Assembly (NCBI RefSeq): GCF_002288925.2
Contig: NW_022097996.1
Location: 13,512,139-13,576,138, forward strand
Length of the DNA stretch: 64,000 bases
Origin: Delphinapterus leucas
Lineage: Eukaryota > Chordata > Mammalia > Artiodactyla > Monodontidae
Direction of reading: 5' to 3'
The translations under genes were made by a program, and so were the position numbers. Position 1 is the stretch's first letter. Each line of letters starts with the position of its first letter. The notes beneath the pieces were generated by a model. That model was not told the DNA's origin. It did no database searches and worked only from the letters and a program-made list of their open reading frames with translations. Positions 1-13,544 of the stretch are shown piece after piece.

Positions 1-765
1 GAGTTGGGTGTTGCTCTGGTGGGCAGAGCTCAGTAAAACTTTAATCCGCTTGTCTGGTAATGGGTGGGGCTGGGTTCCCTCCCTGTTGGTTGTTTGGCCT
101 GAGGCGACCCAACACTGGAGCCTCCTCAGGCTCTTTGGTGGGGCTAATGGCAGACTCTGGGAGGGCTCATGCCAAGGAGTACTTCCCAGAACTTCTGCTG
201 CCAGTGTCCTTGTCCCCGCGGTGAGCCACAGCCACCCCCCTCCTCTGCAGGAGACCCTCCAACACTAGCAGGTAGGTCTGGTTCAGTCTCCTATGGCGTC
301 ACTGCTCCTTCCCCTGGGTCCCAATGCGCACACTACTTTGTGTGTGCCCTCCAAGAGTGGAGTCTCTGTTTCCCTCAGTCCTGTCAAAGTCCTGCAATCA
401 AATCCTGCTAGCCTTCAAAGTCTAATTCTCTCAGAATTCCTCCTCCAGTTGCTGGACCCCCAGGTTGGGAAGCCTGACGTGGGGCTCAGAACCTTCACTC
501 CAGTGGGTGGCTTTCTGTGGTATAAGTGTTCTCCAGTTTGTGAGTCACCCACCCAGCAGTTATGGGATTTGATTTTACTGTGATTGAGCCCCCCTTAACA
601 TCTCATTGTGGCTTCTCCTTTGTCTTTGGATGTGGGGTATCTTTTTTGGTGAGTTCCAGTGTCTTCCTGTCGATGATTGTTCAGCAGTTAGCTGTGATGC
701 CGGTGCTCTCGCAAGAGGGAGTGAGAGCAAGTCCTTCTTCTCCGCCATCTTGAACCGATCTCAGA
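1..765 (-). mobile_element. L1 5' UTR (5' end of an L1, cut by window edge)
   Basis: Read on the minus strand, a GC-rich block begins near 765 with AAGATGGCGGAGAAGAAGGA and runs to the window start. The AAGATGGCGG-type opening, the CG-rich 5' UTR character and the absence of a sensible gene reading frame fit the 5' UTR of a cetartiodactyl-type L1. The 5' boundary is approximate. The rest of the element (ORF1, ORF2, 3' UTR) would lie to the left of the window, so whether it is full length cannot be judged. The overlapping small ORFs here are not genes. Confidence 0.72.
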
Positions 766-2200
766 AGATCATTTCTTTTCCTTTCCTGGGCAGCCTAGAG
801 ACTGCAGAAGATCATGATGTCTTAATCTAAGTCCCTCTTCAGAGAGAGCATCACACACATTTCTGAGATCAAACTAATCTCCAGCTACTTTGCCAGGTGG
901 ACCTGAAGAAGTATGTTCCAGAGTCAGGACCTCAGATTTCTTCTTCTTTTAAAAAAATGTCACCTTTCCTGGGTCATCATCATAAACTTTTATATCAAGA
1001 AGCTGATCCTGATAAAGTGAGGAATGGAAAAGTTTAAATATGGGATGAGAATGATTTTTAAATGGTGGAGGATTTGCCTAAAATCATTCATGTTTTTCTA
1101 TCCAGCAAGTCCTTTTGGAATGACGACAGACCTTTGAATATTTTCTTCCCTCTAATCATTACTTCAAAGAACCTGGAGAAGGTGTGAAAAATGAAATTGA
1201 TATCTGTTGCTTTATGGCCAAAACCCAGGCCCACCCACTGCTCTTCGTTGGGCAACCCCTTTCTAGATCAAAGTCGCGTTCCCCAGGAATAAACTCTTAG
1301 GTCATTCACCGGCGACCTGTTATGTTGTTGTTACATTGGTGCCTGACTGTTACCCACTCCAGCCTCTAAACTGGAATGGGTGACAGTTCAGATCATGCTT
1401 TTAGTCTAAGGCCCGTTTACAGCTGTATGTCTGGGGACCACTTATCATTAGTTTCCTTGTCTATAAAATAATAGTTGTCACAGAACTTTGCAGTGGACAT
1501 CCTAGGAGAAGTGTGTAAAGGTCTAGCAGGTGCCTGGAGTCTGAAAGGGTGCAGTACAGATACCCTCTCTTTCCTTACCTGTGAAAGGTGACCACTCATC
1601 TGGGGCATTTTTTATTATTATTAAAGCAAGGAAGAAGGCTTCAGCCTCTTTATCGATGCCTGCCACCCCGTGACCCATCAGCTGCTAAGTGTCAATAATT
1701 CTGCTGGTTTTCCTTCCCTGAACACAGATGGTGGAGGCAGCATCAGACAGTTCCCCAGGCATGCTAAACTGAACTAAAACATCACCCAGGGAGAGCCCCG
1801 TTCTGTTGAGAAAGCATCATCCAGAACCTGAAGTAGTTGTAAAACACAGAAAAGATTCCAGGATCACAAGCACCCCCTAGGGAGTGGCCAGGAGAACGGC
1901 AAACGGTATTAAAGCCTCAGCTAGCTGTATCCCCAGACACAGCTCTCTGTGGACAACAGCATCTCAACTAGGGTAAATCGGCTTAATCGTGAGGTGACTG
2001 CTGCCTGGCGTCCCTTTTCTTTCCTTGCTGTGTTAGCCCATGAATCATTGTCCCTGAGGCTGCAAAGGTTGGGAAGTTTGGTGGATGGAAAATGAGAATG
2101 GGAGTGAGATATATTAATTTCCTTTCCAGGAGTCTGAATTTGGAGGAGGCCTCTGCTTTTTCCCTATAATATAATCAAAAGTATATTTACACCAGCAGCG
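766..2200. other. non-coding flank, no feature recognised
   Basis: No ORF with a recognisable product and no exon pattern was found on either strand. The sequence is unique-looking 3' flank of the ADAM7 remnant, perhaps with decayed repeats that cannot be named by eye. Confidence 0.5.
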
Positions 2201-2204
2201 TGGG

Positions 2205-2450
2205 ATTGATTGAAAGCGTACTCTTTGGAGTTAGACATCCTGGGTTGATGTCCTGACTATGTAATTGAATCAGCTGTCTCTCTTTCGGTGGATTATTTGA
2301 CTTTTGACCTTGATTTTCTCAAACTATAAAATGAGAATAATAATATTAGTTCACTCAGAATTGTTTTAATTTTAAAATGAAATTATACATATGGAGTGCT
2401 TAGAATAATGCTTAACAAATAGTGTGCACTCAGTAAATGCTGTATTTGCT
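2205..2450 (+). repeat. MIR SINE
   Basis: The stretch follows the MIR consensus along its length: the part around TTTGGAGTTAGACATCCTGGG, then a decayed core, then CTCAAACTATAAAATGAGAATAATAAT, and a tail ending in AGTAAATGCTGT. It is diverged, as expected of this mammal-wide tRNA-derived family. Boundaries are approximate. Confidence 0.75.
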
Positions 2451-3667
2451 CTCCTTGTAGCAAATTGCTGGTATCCATGGCAAGAACACTGGGTTTTACA
2501 TTCAGTTATCTAAGATTCTCTAAGACAGCTCTGGCATAATTTCTTCTGAGCTAGCACTCGGGTGACGCTGAAGACATCTTTTTCTATGTCTTTCATTCCT
2601 GGAGACCTCTGAGGTTTAAAGTTATATGTATCTTCTTTCCTTAGCAATCAATATCCATTACGTATAGCTCACGGTTACCGCTTTTCCTGGAGAAAGATGT
2701 TAATGGATTCTGTCAAGGCCACGAGGCAGCCACTTCCTTACAGAACGGCTTATGAGTTTCTTAAAAGCCTGACCTTCAGTTAGAAAGTGATCAGGAAGCT
2801 TCCAATGAGCTCAGGAGTCTAATCAATATTTCTCAGTCTTTGGTGATGATCAGTTGTCATCAAGGGTCCACCGAAATGTCATGTCACACAGGCTGTGGCT
2901 TTTCCTGACATTTTCTATCCATTAGGTGTCCCTGGAAAAGGGGGAGCTCTTCAAGTTTCCATGGCAGAAGTGGCTAATCTGCCGGCCTTCTAAAAAATAA
3001 GTTACACAGATAATACAAAATTTAAAAACAAAAGCAAAACCTCACAGGAGTCTTCAGGAGACTGGGTTATTTGGGACTATTGACAGGTCAGCTTCAAGAA
3101 GACTGGATTGCAGAGCTGAGAATAAATAGTGTTTGTCTTTCCAATTTAAAATCTCCAATCATAGCTTTCAGGCTGCCAGCCCAGCTCCCCTTTTGTTCAG
3201 TGATAATGATCCCTATTTTTCTACCTCAACCCACGACCCTGGCAGACAGGAAGTTGTGTCTGGCTAAATTCACAGAGTTACCTCCTTAATAATCAAGAAC
3301 AGGACTTGAACACATTTCTTAGTACGTTTATTTAAAGTCATGATTTTGACGGCCTGGTGGTGTCTGACAAAGGGATGAAATCGTCCAGCAAGCTGCCCGT
3401 TCACAGGAGATTTAGTTTCCTATGTCGCCACCTAGTGAGCATTCTAAGAACTTCATTGATGGGTTGTCAGGTACAGACAGACCTGCCACATATATATGCA
3501 CGTTTATAAGGAGGTTATTACCTTTCTTTAGAATATATTTCCCAGTTTTAGCACATGTGTGTGCTAAAATGTGTGGATTTTTTTAAAATTCCACAATCTC
3601 GTGTCAGTACAGATGCTTTGAGAAAAAGGCAAATTGGGTATATGGAGCTGGTTGATATTTGAGAATA
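2451..3667. other. non-coding flank, no feature recognised
   Basis: No supported gene or exon. The ORF near 3071-3289 has no recognisable domain and no splice-site context, and is treated as chance. Confidence 0.5.
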
Positions 3668-4016
3668 CAGTCATCCCTTTGTAATCATGAGTTCTGCATG
3701 CAGGGATTCAACCAACTGAGGATGAAAAAATATTTTTTAAAAAATTCACAACTTTCCAAAAAGCAAAACTTGAACTTGCCACATCCCAGCCACTATTTAC
3801 ATAGCATTTACATTTTATTTACAATTATTTACAAAGCTACTATTTTCATTATATTGGGTATTACAAGTAATCTAGAAATGACTTAAAGTATACTGGGAGG
3901 ATATGCTTAGGTTATATGCGAATACTTTGCTGTTTTATGTAAGAGACTTGAGCTTGGGAGGAGTTTTGTTTGGGGGATCCTGGAGCCAATCCTCCACAGA
4001 TACCGAGGCAGGACTG
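3668..4016. mobile_element. Tigger-type (TcMar) non-autonomous DNA transposon
   Basis: The element starts CAGTCATCCC and ends in GGACTG, is flanked by TA on both sides (3666-3667 and 4017-4018), and contains the paired inner motifs GGGATTCAACCAACTGAGGA and ACAGATACCGAGGCAGGACT that recur in short Tigger-related elements. The TA target duplication is diagnostic of the Tc1/mariner superfamily. The length, about 349 bases, is that of a deletion derivative without transposase. Confidence 0.75.
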
Positions 4017-4186
4017 TAATGGATGCTATTGGCAATGCTGGTTTTGTCTTGTTTTCGTTTGGGTCACCATCGGTACATTCCTGGCAGAAATGATATAAAA
4101 CTATACTTGAGATTCCTTGGCACTGTAGCATTTAGACAATGTATTTTAACAAATACGGATTCTGATATATTTTTTTGGAGAATTTT

Positions 4187-4394
4187 TTTTTTTTTTTTTT
4201 GCGGTACGCGGGCCTCTCACTGCTGTGGCCTCTCCCGTTGCGGAGCACAGGCTCCGGATGCGCAGGCTCAGCAGCCATGGCTCACGGGCCCAAGCCCCTC
4301 CGCGGCATGTGGGATCTTCCCGGACCGGGGCACGAACCCGTGTCCCCTGCATCGGCAGGCGGACTCTCAACCACTGCGCCACCAGGAAAGCCCT
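4187..4394 (-). mobile_element. CHR-type tRNA-derived SINE
   Basis: The poly-T at 4187-4200 is the A-tail of an element on the minus strand, and the 5' end GGGCTTTCCTGGTGGCGCAG-like sequence lies at about 4394. The tRNA-derived head carries A-box and B-box-like promoter sequence. A direct repeat GAGAATTTTT lies on both sides (about 4179 and 4397), consistent with target-site duplication. This family is abundant in whales and dolphins. Confidence 0.93.
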
Positions 4395-5954
4395 AGAGAA
4401 TTTTTTAAAGTGATTTTGTGGGAAGTTAAACTGCAGAATCTATCCCCCAACTGCCCTCCACCCCCTGCAATATACAGCCACTCACGTCTCTGCTCAGTTT
4501 GACTTCTTTTTATATTTTACTGATTCCTGTGGGGTTCCCTGGTTCTGTATCACTCACAGGTCAGAGGTTTGGGCAGCGGTTTTGCTCAAATTCTGGGAGC
4601 CGATATACCTTTGGCCCTCTGCCCTTGGTCTGTGCCTGGGCTGGGGAGCATCGTCAAAGTTCAGCTGGGTTTCACTCATGCCTTGGATTTTCCTGTGGCG
4701 CTCTCTTAGGTACTCACCCCCCAGGTGGGGGTGGGATGGTGTGGGGGGCTTGTCAAACCTGCCATGCTTCTCTCATGTCCATACCCGCCTCTTCCCATTT
4801 CAGGTCGGTCCACTCTCGCCCTCCCTATGACTAGACCTCAGCCTAACTAAGATGCATCTTTGTCCTATTTGTTTTCTGTCGGCACTTTTGCTGATCAATC
4901 GTTTTGGCTTCCTGCTCACCAACCCAAACCAGCCCACTGAATGTCCTTAAAAAATGTAAATACAAAGTTAGATAAAAGGTCTTGGAAGGAGCAGTGCATG
5001 TGATGGGCCCCGAAGCCCCAGCTTGCGGATAAATCTGCCTCTGTCCAGGGCAGAGGGCACATGACCCAGCCGTAAGCACAGCCCAGCATCCGAAGACACA
5101 ACCTCCCAGACCCGTAGCAAGCGCCGTCTAAGTTGAGGCAAGTACTAGCATCAGGAAGGGTTATTTATTCCTGGCAGGGCAGCAAGGCACTTACGGGGCT
5201 GAGGTGGGAGGCAGAGGTGCTCGGACAGTAGGTCTAACAGGTAAGTCCATTCCCACCAGGAGTTCTGTCAGTGCCTGTGGGTTCAAGGGAAAGGATTCAA
5301 ACCCTGGGAGGTGACAAGAGCTAGAAATATCAAGGCTATGAAATCATAACTGGCTCCATAACCAGGGACAGAACTGGGCCTACAAGGGGCCCACTAGTAG
5401 GGGATGGCTGTGAAAATGCTTCCTAATCTGTAGACAATATTGGAAGAAGAAGATCCCTAAGAAATAGAGCAGAGAGAGGCAGCATTTGAAAGGACTGTAG
5501 GTAAAGTCTCTAAGGCCCAGGTTGAGTAGTATGGGCAAGCATGGTGAATACCACCTGAAATTAAAAAGATGCTCGATTGTCAGAAGGCCCCTGGGGTTAT
5601 TTGAAAAACAGGGAAGCAGATTAGAAGACTAGAGTGATTATCTAGGCAGGAAGCAATGAAGCAGGAGGACTTAGGGAATTCCAGACATATTTATAATTGG
5701 AGAAAAGAAATTTGAAAAAAAAAGAAATCACTAGAAATTGGTAGTTAGCTGAATGTGGAGCCCAAGACAGAGGATATGAGTGACGTCCTCGGAAAGGACA
5801 CCATGAGGGGAGTTTTCTGAAAGAGATATGGGAACAATAAAAAAAAAAAAAAAAAAAATCAAGAAAATGGTTCTTTTAAAGGGGGAATATCACCAAAATG
5901 TATATTGTTCATCAACATGTATTGTTCAGGCAAATACGGATATGTGAACATCCC
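4395..5954. other. non-coding flank with an A-tract
   Basis: No supported gene. An uninterrupted A-run lies at about 5839-5858. Small ORFs at 4499-4834 and 4843-5101 overlap on opposite strands and match nothing recognisable. Confidence 0.5.
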
Positions 5955-6330
5955 TTCATTTTGTCTTTTTAAAAAAAATTGTTTATAGTTGATTTACAGT
6001 GTTGTGTTAGTTTCAGGTGTACAGCAAAGTGAATCAGTTATACATATACATATATCCACTCTTCTTTAGATTCTTTTCCCATATAGGTCATTACAGAGTA
6101 TTGAGTAGAGTTCCCTGTGCTATACAATAGGTCCTTATTAGTTATCTGTTTTATATATAGTAGTGTGTATATCTCAATCCCAGTCTCCCAATTTAACCCT
6201 CCCCCTGACCCCTGCTTCCCCTGCCAACCATAAGTTTGTTTTCTACATCTGTGACTATTTGTTTTGTAAATAAGTTCATTTGTACCATTTTTTTTTTTTA
6301 GATTCCACATATAAGCAATATCATATGATA
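5955..6330 (-). mobile_element. L1 3' UTR fragment
   Basis: This is an antisense copy of the cetartiodactyl L1 3' UTR. Landmarks on the plus strand are TTTACAGTGTTGTGTTAGTT, GAGTAGAGTTCCCTGTGCTA and CTTATTAGTTATCTGTTTTA. It is a 5'-truncated 3' end only. Confidence 0.85.
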
Positions 6331-8300
6331 TTTGTCTTGGACATGAGGATTATTGTTTGCTTTAATGAGGCTAGTATATATGATATGGAATTTCTCTTTT
6401 CTCAAAAATTTACATAAAATATTTCAATGAGTATATTTTGTATTAAGCATGCCTTTATCGGTATTGTTTCTTTCTTTCTTTCTTTTTACATATAAAGATT
6501 TATTTTAATCAGGTAAGTATTCATCATCTCTTTTTTAAGTGTCCAACTTATCCTGTGGAGGATACACAGGAGACAGGCACTTTTGTGGAGGTCAGAGCAC
6601 AGAGGCAGACTCTGTATCTCCTACCAAGACCAGACTCATGTCACTCTGGAAAATGGGACAAATTAAATCTATAACACCTATCAATATATACTGTGAAACC
6701 TTATTTCATTACCACAGGCTGGTAAATGCCCTTGGTGCATGAATGCATTGCCCATCCAAGGTGCCAGTTTTGTTTCTTAAAGGAATAGCTTTGATTAGAA
6801 AAACAGATGCTTTTTGAAAGCACACTAGGTACAAAGTGCTGAGTCACTGCTGTCCTTTGCTGATTTCACTCACTCTTCCCATCAACCAGTCAGCAGAGCC
6901 ACAGAAATTCACCAAGAACCATCAGCTTTCTTCTTTGATTTGCAGTCTTTATTTCATTGAATCAGAAAATTTGCAGTTAGCCCTTGAAAACTTTATTTCA
7001 GTAAGTGAAAAAATAATTGCAGATAGCTTTAGCAGTTAACAAAAAAGAAAACAGAGAACCCATGAGAACACTTTGAGGAGCCCCCATATAAGAAGGAGCT
7101 GAAATCATTCCCAGGACAATCCCGCGCATCACCGTCAACTGACAGGAAGGGAAGGAAACAGTGCAGAAATCGCACAGGAAGTGCTCAAACCCGTATATTG
7201 TAAGGATCTCAAAAGCCCTTCGTGGGAATTGTCTTTCTTCTCTGCTGGAGTCAATTTTCTGAAATTTTTGTAATGCTCTGACTTTTCTGTCAAGTTCTTA
7301 AGGAATTCTAAAAAATAAGGAATTTTGAATTAACGTCTAGTCATTTAGAATTAACAGAAGCATTTCATGTCCTCTTTGGCTGCCACCACAAGTTTAAGAA
7401 GGATTTTTGTAGTTAAAGTGACTATTCTTTTCCCTCTTTCACTGTCTACCTTTTAATTAACTAGTGGAATCTGATGTTTCCTGCACAGATTTCCTTGGCA
7501 TCTCTGCAGGAGAGAAGTTCATTTAAACCATAATTAATGGTAATTATGTCAGGTTCAAATTAAGATAAGTACTTTTATGTTCCCAAAGAAATAACCTGTT
7601 ATAAGAGATGTTTTACTTCTTAGACTCAGCGTTGTAATTTACTGTCCTCTAAGTTTTGACTCTTTTTTTTTTTTAAGTAATTAGATTAATGTAAGAAAAT
7701 CCTAGAGCAAGAAGACTATTTTTTGTATTAAGGAGCATTTGAAAAATGGTGGATTTTTTTGGTAGCCTATGTCTATGCCATTCTACAGGTAAATATTACA
7801 GAAGATGTTGTTTCTCTTCACCGTTTTCTGTCTGGACAAAAAACATTTGAAAAACTACCAGAAATATGTGTAGCAAACATCTAGGGAAGGTTAAGAAGAT
7901 CTTGCATCCAGAATCCTCAGCCTAGCCTTGCACGGCCGTTTTGGATATCCAATTTCAAGCTCTAAATAAAAAGAGATGGTTAAAAGTAAATTGTTTTCTG
8001 CAAAATCTATAAGCATGTTATATTTCATTTATATCTACTAATTACAGTAACCTTTCTGGATTCTCTTGTACTTCATTTATTCACATTTTCCCAGATCGCC
8101 TTAGCCATGGCTAATTAAGCCGTCATTATAAAATAAAATCAACAAGCCTATCACAAAAGAAAGAAAATCATTTTATTTTTCAATACAAGAAGCCAGTTTG
8201 CTTGCACTAAGGAGCATCTCTTTCTACTCCCCAGTATGAGACAGGTTCATCCTTGTGGAGTGGAGGGACCATTAGAAAAGTCTTTTCTTCTCCATCCCAA
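6331..8300. other. non-coding flank, no feature recognised
   Basis: A short TTTC repeat lies at about 6469-6485. No exon or named repeat could be supported in the rest. Confidence 0.45.
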
Positions 8301-8425
8301 CAGGGAAAGTGTATTGGGCAGTATTTCTAGTAAGAATGCTTTCTTGGGGAAAGCTTCACATTAACCCAGTACATTGTAGGGACTCAACAAAAGTCACTGA
8401 ATGGATGAATGAAGGAATGAAAACA
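8301..8425 (+). repeat. L2 3'-end fragment (probable)
   Basis: The sequence runs through ACATTGTAGGGACTCAACAA to GAATGGATGAATGAAGGAAT, matching the closing part of L2, where a date-of-use phrase like TAGTAGGCACTCAATAAATA is followed by GAATGAATGAATG repeats. It is heavily diverged. Confidence 0.5.
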
Positions 8426-11194
8426 ACAACTCTGAATGCTCATTTTTTCTCCCTTTGGCAAAAATCACAATTTTTTGATAAATTTTCTGACATTAGACCT
8501 AATAATTCAAAAGTGAAATCATCCCTCGGGCATAGTCAGTTATTGATTTGTAAGTGAAAACTTGGACAAAGTAACCATGGAAAAAACTGTTCCATTAGAA
8601 AGGATGCCTTTTCTATGATTACCAGTACTGTTATGTCCTTTAAAATACCTCATGAGAACCCATGGGTATGTATACTCTAACCAAGAAAAGTTTGAGAAAG
8701 AAATTTTGTTTTTGTTGTTATTTCCAAAATGTGTTCAGACTCTGACACTGTTGAATTCTAGCTTGCTCCTTCAGTCAAGTTGAAAACTCTTGGACTAAAA
8801 CATGCACTGCTGAATTATCAGTTAGAAATTTAAACATATCAGGGGAAACAATTTCAACCTTCCTAATCTTTTGATAAGAACAGAGGATCTCTCCAATCAA
8901 TGAGTAGACAAAGAACACAAAAGGAGGCTAGCATTTGAAAAATCTGTGTCAGGAACAAAACCAGATTTCACACACAGGCACACATACACATGAGCACATA
9001 TACACACAGACCACCTCTTTTTGATCCATGAAAAACCTAAGACTGTAAATCGCTAGGGAATGGAGGGGATGGGGGTGGGGTGAGGCAATGATAGTTCAGG
9101 ATAAGTGAAGTTTTATCAGAAGCCATGTTTCCTTGTTATCCTGATTGTAACTCTCTCCAACGATATATTTGGTAAGAAGATTGCCAAATATTTTTCAAGT
9201 ACTAGAGTTTTCATTCAAAAAACATCTCAGTTGAAATCCCAGTAAAACCAATTTATAAAAAGGGACTGTGCTGGTGGAGCAGGGCATGGGGAGATATGCT
9301 CATTCCGTGCCACCCTGACTATACAGCACGTTCTGAGACCCTTTTGTGTGACAGGCAGATTCTGTGGAGCCACAGACTGAACACTACCTTAATCACACAC
9401 TTCTAGCCATTGAACAATGCGTAATGAGAATTGCTGAGTTTACAAAGATGTAGTTGAGAATCTCGGTGATTTTGGTGTCCAGTTCTGAATAAGAAGTGTT
9501 CTGTGTGACCTTGAGGATACAGGTGTAGATAAAGATTCCAGTGGTACAGGTGCTCTTAGAAACTTGGTAATATATCTTTTTTGGCTCCGTGTCTCTCGTG
9601 CATGTGTGGGCTGATTTAGCTAATTTGTTTCTTTCTCATCAATATTTATTCAGGGAAGACATCTCCTCAGTTAGCGGAAAGCCCTCTGCTAATCAAGGCC
9701 TCTCTGGAAGCTCTCATTGGGTTTGACCCCTGAGAACCAGGGCTGGGACCAGGGCGAGGTGAGCAGGGCATTTGTCCCAGGAGCAGCATTTAAGGGGTAC
9801 AAACAAACTCTGTGATCACAATCAATAATATGTTAATGTGTTGTTTAAAAAAAGAATCAGAACTAATTCCCAAGAATTCATGATGAGCACAGTCAGTATT
9901 TTAAATAATGACAGTATCTGACTGTGTACTTACAAGAGTCACTGTGCTCTTTATCACCCTAATCCCAGCCCTGCTGAGAAGTAGGAAGTTCCTGTTTCTG
10001 CCTCAAGTCAGAGAGCCATGTTATACTGTTGGAAATTTTCAAGGGACCAATGAGTGGTTAAGAGGTACCAAGATTATTAGTGAAATGTACACAGACTAGC
10101 ACAACCAACAGAAAAGAGCCAAGGGACCATACCAGCGTGATGTAGTGCGGACTCAAGAAACTGGTTGAAGTCTCTCCAAGGACCCTGCAGTTCTTGGCTG
10201 ATGAAAAGAGATACTCTTAACCTGCAGTTAGGGCTCAAACAAATATGACTATTTTCCAAGCCTACATAATACATTTGCTAGTCGTCTCCAGGATACAGTC
10301 CTAGTAAATGTACAGATATTGAAACACACAGGGACCATATTCTTGCCTAGGTTGTTCTCTTGTGATGGATGAGTCTAACAACTTATCTGTAAATCAAGCA
10401 TACATATAAGAGTGGGAGTTTCTTTACATGTTATGATATGAGTAGTTCAAGGTCAGTCTGTTAACTTCCAAATCTTAGAGTCTCTAATTGTCTGCATGCC
10501 TGAAATTCCACAACCAGGCACATCCCTTTGGACCTTGGAGGTCTTTGAGGATTTCCAGAACTTACTATCGTAATGCAGATGTGCCCTGCCGAAGTTACCC
10601 TTTTTGAAGTGCTTTCTTTTAACCCCCGTGGATATTAATACAACCAGGCAGCATGGTTCAGTGGAAACAGGACCTAGGAGAGGCACTGGGTACCAGACAG
10701 AAAAGCTAACCAAATATCATTAATGTAACTGGGAAAGGACACCAAACACAGATCTTTTCCAAACCACAATTTTGCTGAGAACTGGCCTTTGATGGGTAAC
10801 TAATGTATCAGACAGGAGTCAGCTAAGTCATTATTATTCATATAATTTTATGACAAATAATACAAAAAACCTAAACAAGAGATTCAAGGACCCAAACTGT
10901 CCTATAAATCTACATTTATAATATATTATGCTATATGGTTAATTAAATTCATTCATATATTTAACAAATATGAGCTCTTCTTCTAAGTTCCCCCATTTAA
11001 CTAAAAATCCAAAAAGCCCTTAAGGATTTTGTATTCAATATAAATATGCCCCAGGCTCTATTTGAACCTCTGGTGACTATCTATCATTGATCATATGCTC
11101 AGGCTAACTTCACCTGAATCCTTTCTCTGGGAGTGCAACTGTTTTGCACATTAATTTAAAGAAAATGTAATTAGGAAAGTTACTGCGACAGTGC
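8426..11194. other. non-coding flank, no feature recognised
   Basis: Only chance ORFs were seen (for example 9908-10099, 10077-10274 and 10453-10713), none with a domain. A CA-rich patch lies near 8970-9010. I looked here for the last ADAM7 coding exon on the minus strand and did not find it. Confidence 0.45.
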
Positions 11195-11310
11195 ATGAGG
11201 CATAGTAGACACTTAACACATATTAAGTGCTAAATATATACCAGACACGGTGCTAAGTGCATTTACATTCAGTTTCTTATTTAAACCTGATATTAGCATC
11301 CTGTGTTCTC
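11195..11310 (-). repeat. MIR fragment
   Basis: The antisense MIR core is recognised from TATTAAGTGCTAAATATATA, then CCAGACACGGTGCTAAGTGC and the following block about decreasing counts. It is diverged and the ends are uncertain. Confidence 0.55.
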
Positions 11311-11999
11311 ATATCAGAAAATCTCAGTGTAAGCTTAATAAATTATTACACAATATTTTCCTTTCATTTGCGTGGACAATGTAGACTTGTTGATTTGGGT
11401 CACTACTGGCATAATAAAATGTATGAATGGATAAAAATGATCAACCATCATATTACCAGAGAAAGGGTAACTATACAGACATAAGTAAGAGAAGTTCAGT
11501 AAAAGCCTTTCTACTATAATGTCATATATGTGTTCCTGGGGGTAGGGTGGGAGCTTGTTCTGTAATATTGTACAGTAAAAAGCACAGGCCTTTTGGGACA
11601 TGGAGAGTTGGGGTAAAGCATTCAAAATCTCTGGAGCCATGGAGCAAAACCAAAAAAAAAAAAAAATCCTTATTTTAAAATACTAGCACCATTATATTTT
11701 CATTGGCATTTGCATCTAACAAGGATCAGTTCATACTTCCTTCAAGACTTAGGTCCTGGTGGGCAGTTTCATCGGTATAATCTTATCGCAAATTCTTTCC
11801 TCACTGGTTAACTTTTTTTAAAGGAATGCTTTTGTAGCTTCCTAAGCAGCACTCACATTTTTTTTTTTTTTCCACCGAGTCAAATGCTTTGGAAATCATA
11901 GCTGTTGTTAAAGGTGCTGAACAAGCCACTGCTTGCAAGGACTTTTACAGGATTGTCAGCTTTTTTATTAGGTTTTCATATATTGCTATGGGTGTTATT

Positions 12000-13100
12000 T
12001 TAATAAACTTTTCTTTTAATGTAAAAGATACACAAAGAAATGTACAAACAGAAAGTATGAGGTGGGTGAATTTTTAAAAATGAGCACCTATGGGTAACCG
12101 AACCCCACCCAGATCAAAACATAAAACTTTAACTGTTCCCTCTGAAAATCTTCCCTGTGGTATGACTACCCTGACTTCTAATACCATAGAGTAGTTTTGT
12201 CAGTTTGAATTTATATAAGTTGAATCATACAATTTGCTTTTAGGTTCGGTGTGTTGTCTAAGAGTATGTGACAGTAAGATATCACATATAATAGTATGTT
12301 GTAAATGTCAGTAGTTTGTTCGTTTTTCCTTCTCTGTAGCGTTATTGGACATACGTATTATTTTCACTTTTTGCAAATAATGCTGTTGGAACATTATTGT
12401 TGATGTTTTCCGATATACACATGTACACATTTCCATTCAGTGTGTTCATAATGACAGGAATTGCTGGATTACAGCGAATGTGTATGATCACGTTTAGGGT
12501 ATAGTATGAATTTTGCCTATTGGTTGTACCATTTAAAGTTTCATTAGCTTTTATGAGAGTTTTTACTCTCTATATCCCCACTAATAATTGGCATTGTTGC
12601 CCTTATTCATTTTTAGTCATTTCTTGGAAAAATACAATACAGATAAAAAACACACACAAAACAGATTCATGGCTTAATGAACCATTTAAGGTAAATATCC
12701 TTGCAATCACTGCACTGATTAAGGAATAAAACTTTGCCATTTCAAGTTTCCTGTCATTACTGTCACCCACTTCCTCCCCCCAAATTAGCCACTTTCCCAA
12801 CTTAAAATAATGACCTCCTCCTTGCATGTGATTTTACACTTTTACCCCCAAATATTTATCTTGTAACACCATCGTTTAGTCTTGTACATTTTAAATTTTT
12901 TACGAGAAAGATTTTTCCCAGTGTTTTTCTGATACTGATCTCTAATAGAATTTTATTTTGAGAACATATTTTGTATGACCCCAATTCTTTTAAATTTATT
13001 AAGATTTGTTTCATATCCCAGAATATGATTTATGCTTGTACATTTTTCCAGTCATGCACAAATTAGTATTTTATTTAACCAATATATTCTGCTCTGAAAT
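12000..13100 (-). repeat. old LINE-like sequence (family uncertain)
   Basis: The block around ATTTTTAAAAATGAGCACCT, GGTAACCGAACCCCACCCAG and AGATCAAAACATAAAAC resembles a widespread old LINE 3' end. It is strongly decayed and its family was not settled by eye. Confidence 0.35.
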
Positions 13101-13262
13101 AGTGTCTTGGTATGTTTGAGTCCTGCCATCCTCTCCTTCCCCACCTGTCAACGGAAGGTTATTGGTGTGGAATCAGGTTAGACCATTCTGCATTTCCCAC
13201 CTCACTTAGCTTAGGGGTAGTTCCACTTCACACATACATACAACTACTTTTTAAATTGATTA

Positions 13263-13415
<153 letters not shown>

Positions 13416-13544
13416 CTAAAGTATGAGGTAAGCCGGTGGTTAATATTAAATCATCTCGGAGATTTTTTAAAGACTGATACTCATGTTACACTCTATAACA
13501 ATTAAATCTGATGGAGGAATCAAATTTAGTACTTTTAAAAAATC

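Noticed and set aside
4023..4502. A 159-codon plus-strand ORF and the similar ORFs at 44281-44688 and 59103-59396
   Set aside because: They run through CHR-type SINE sequence, whose GC-rich body often leaves open frames.
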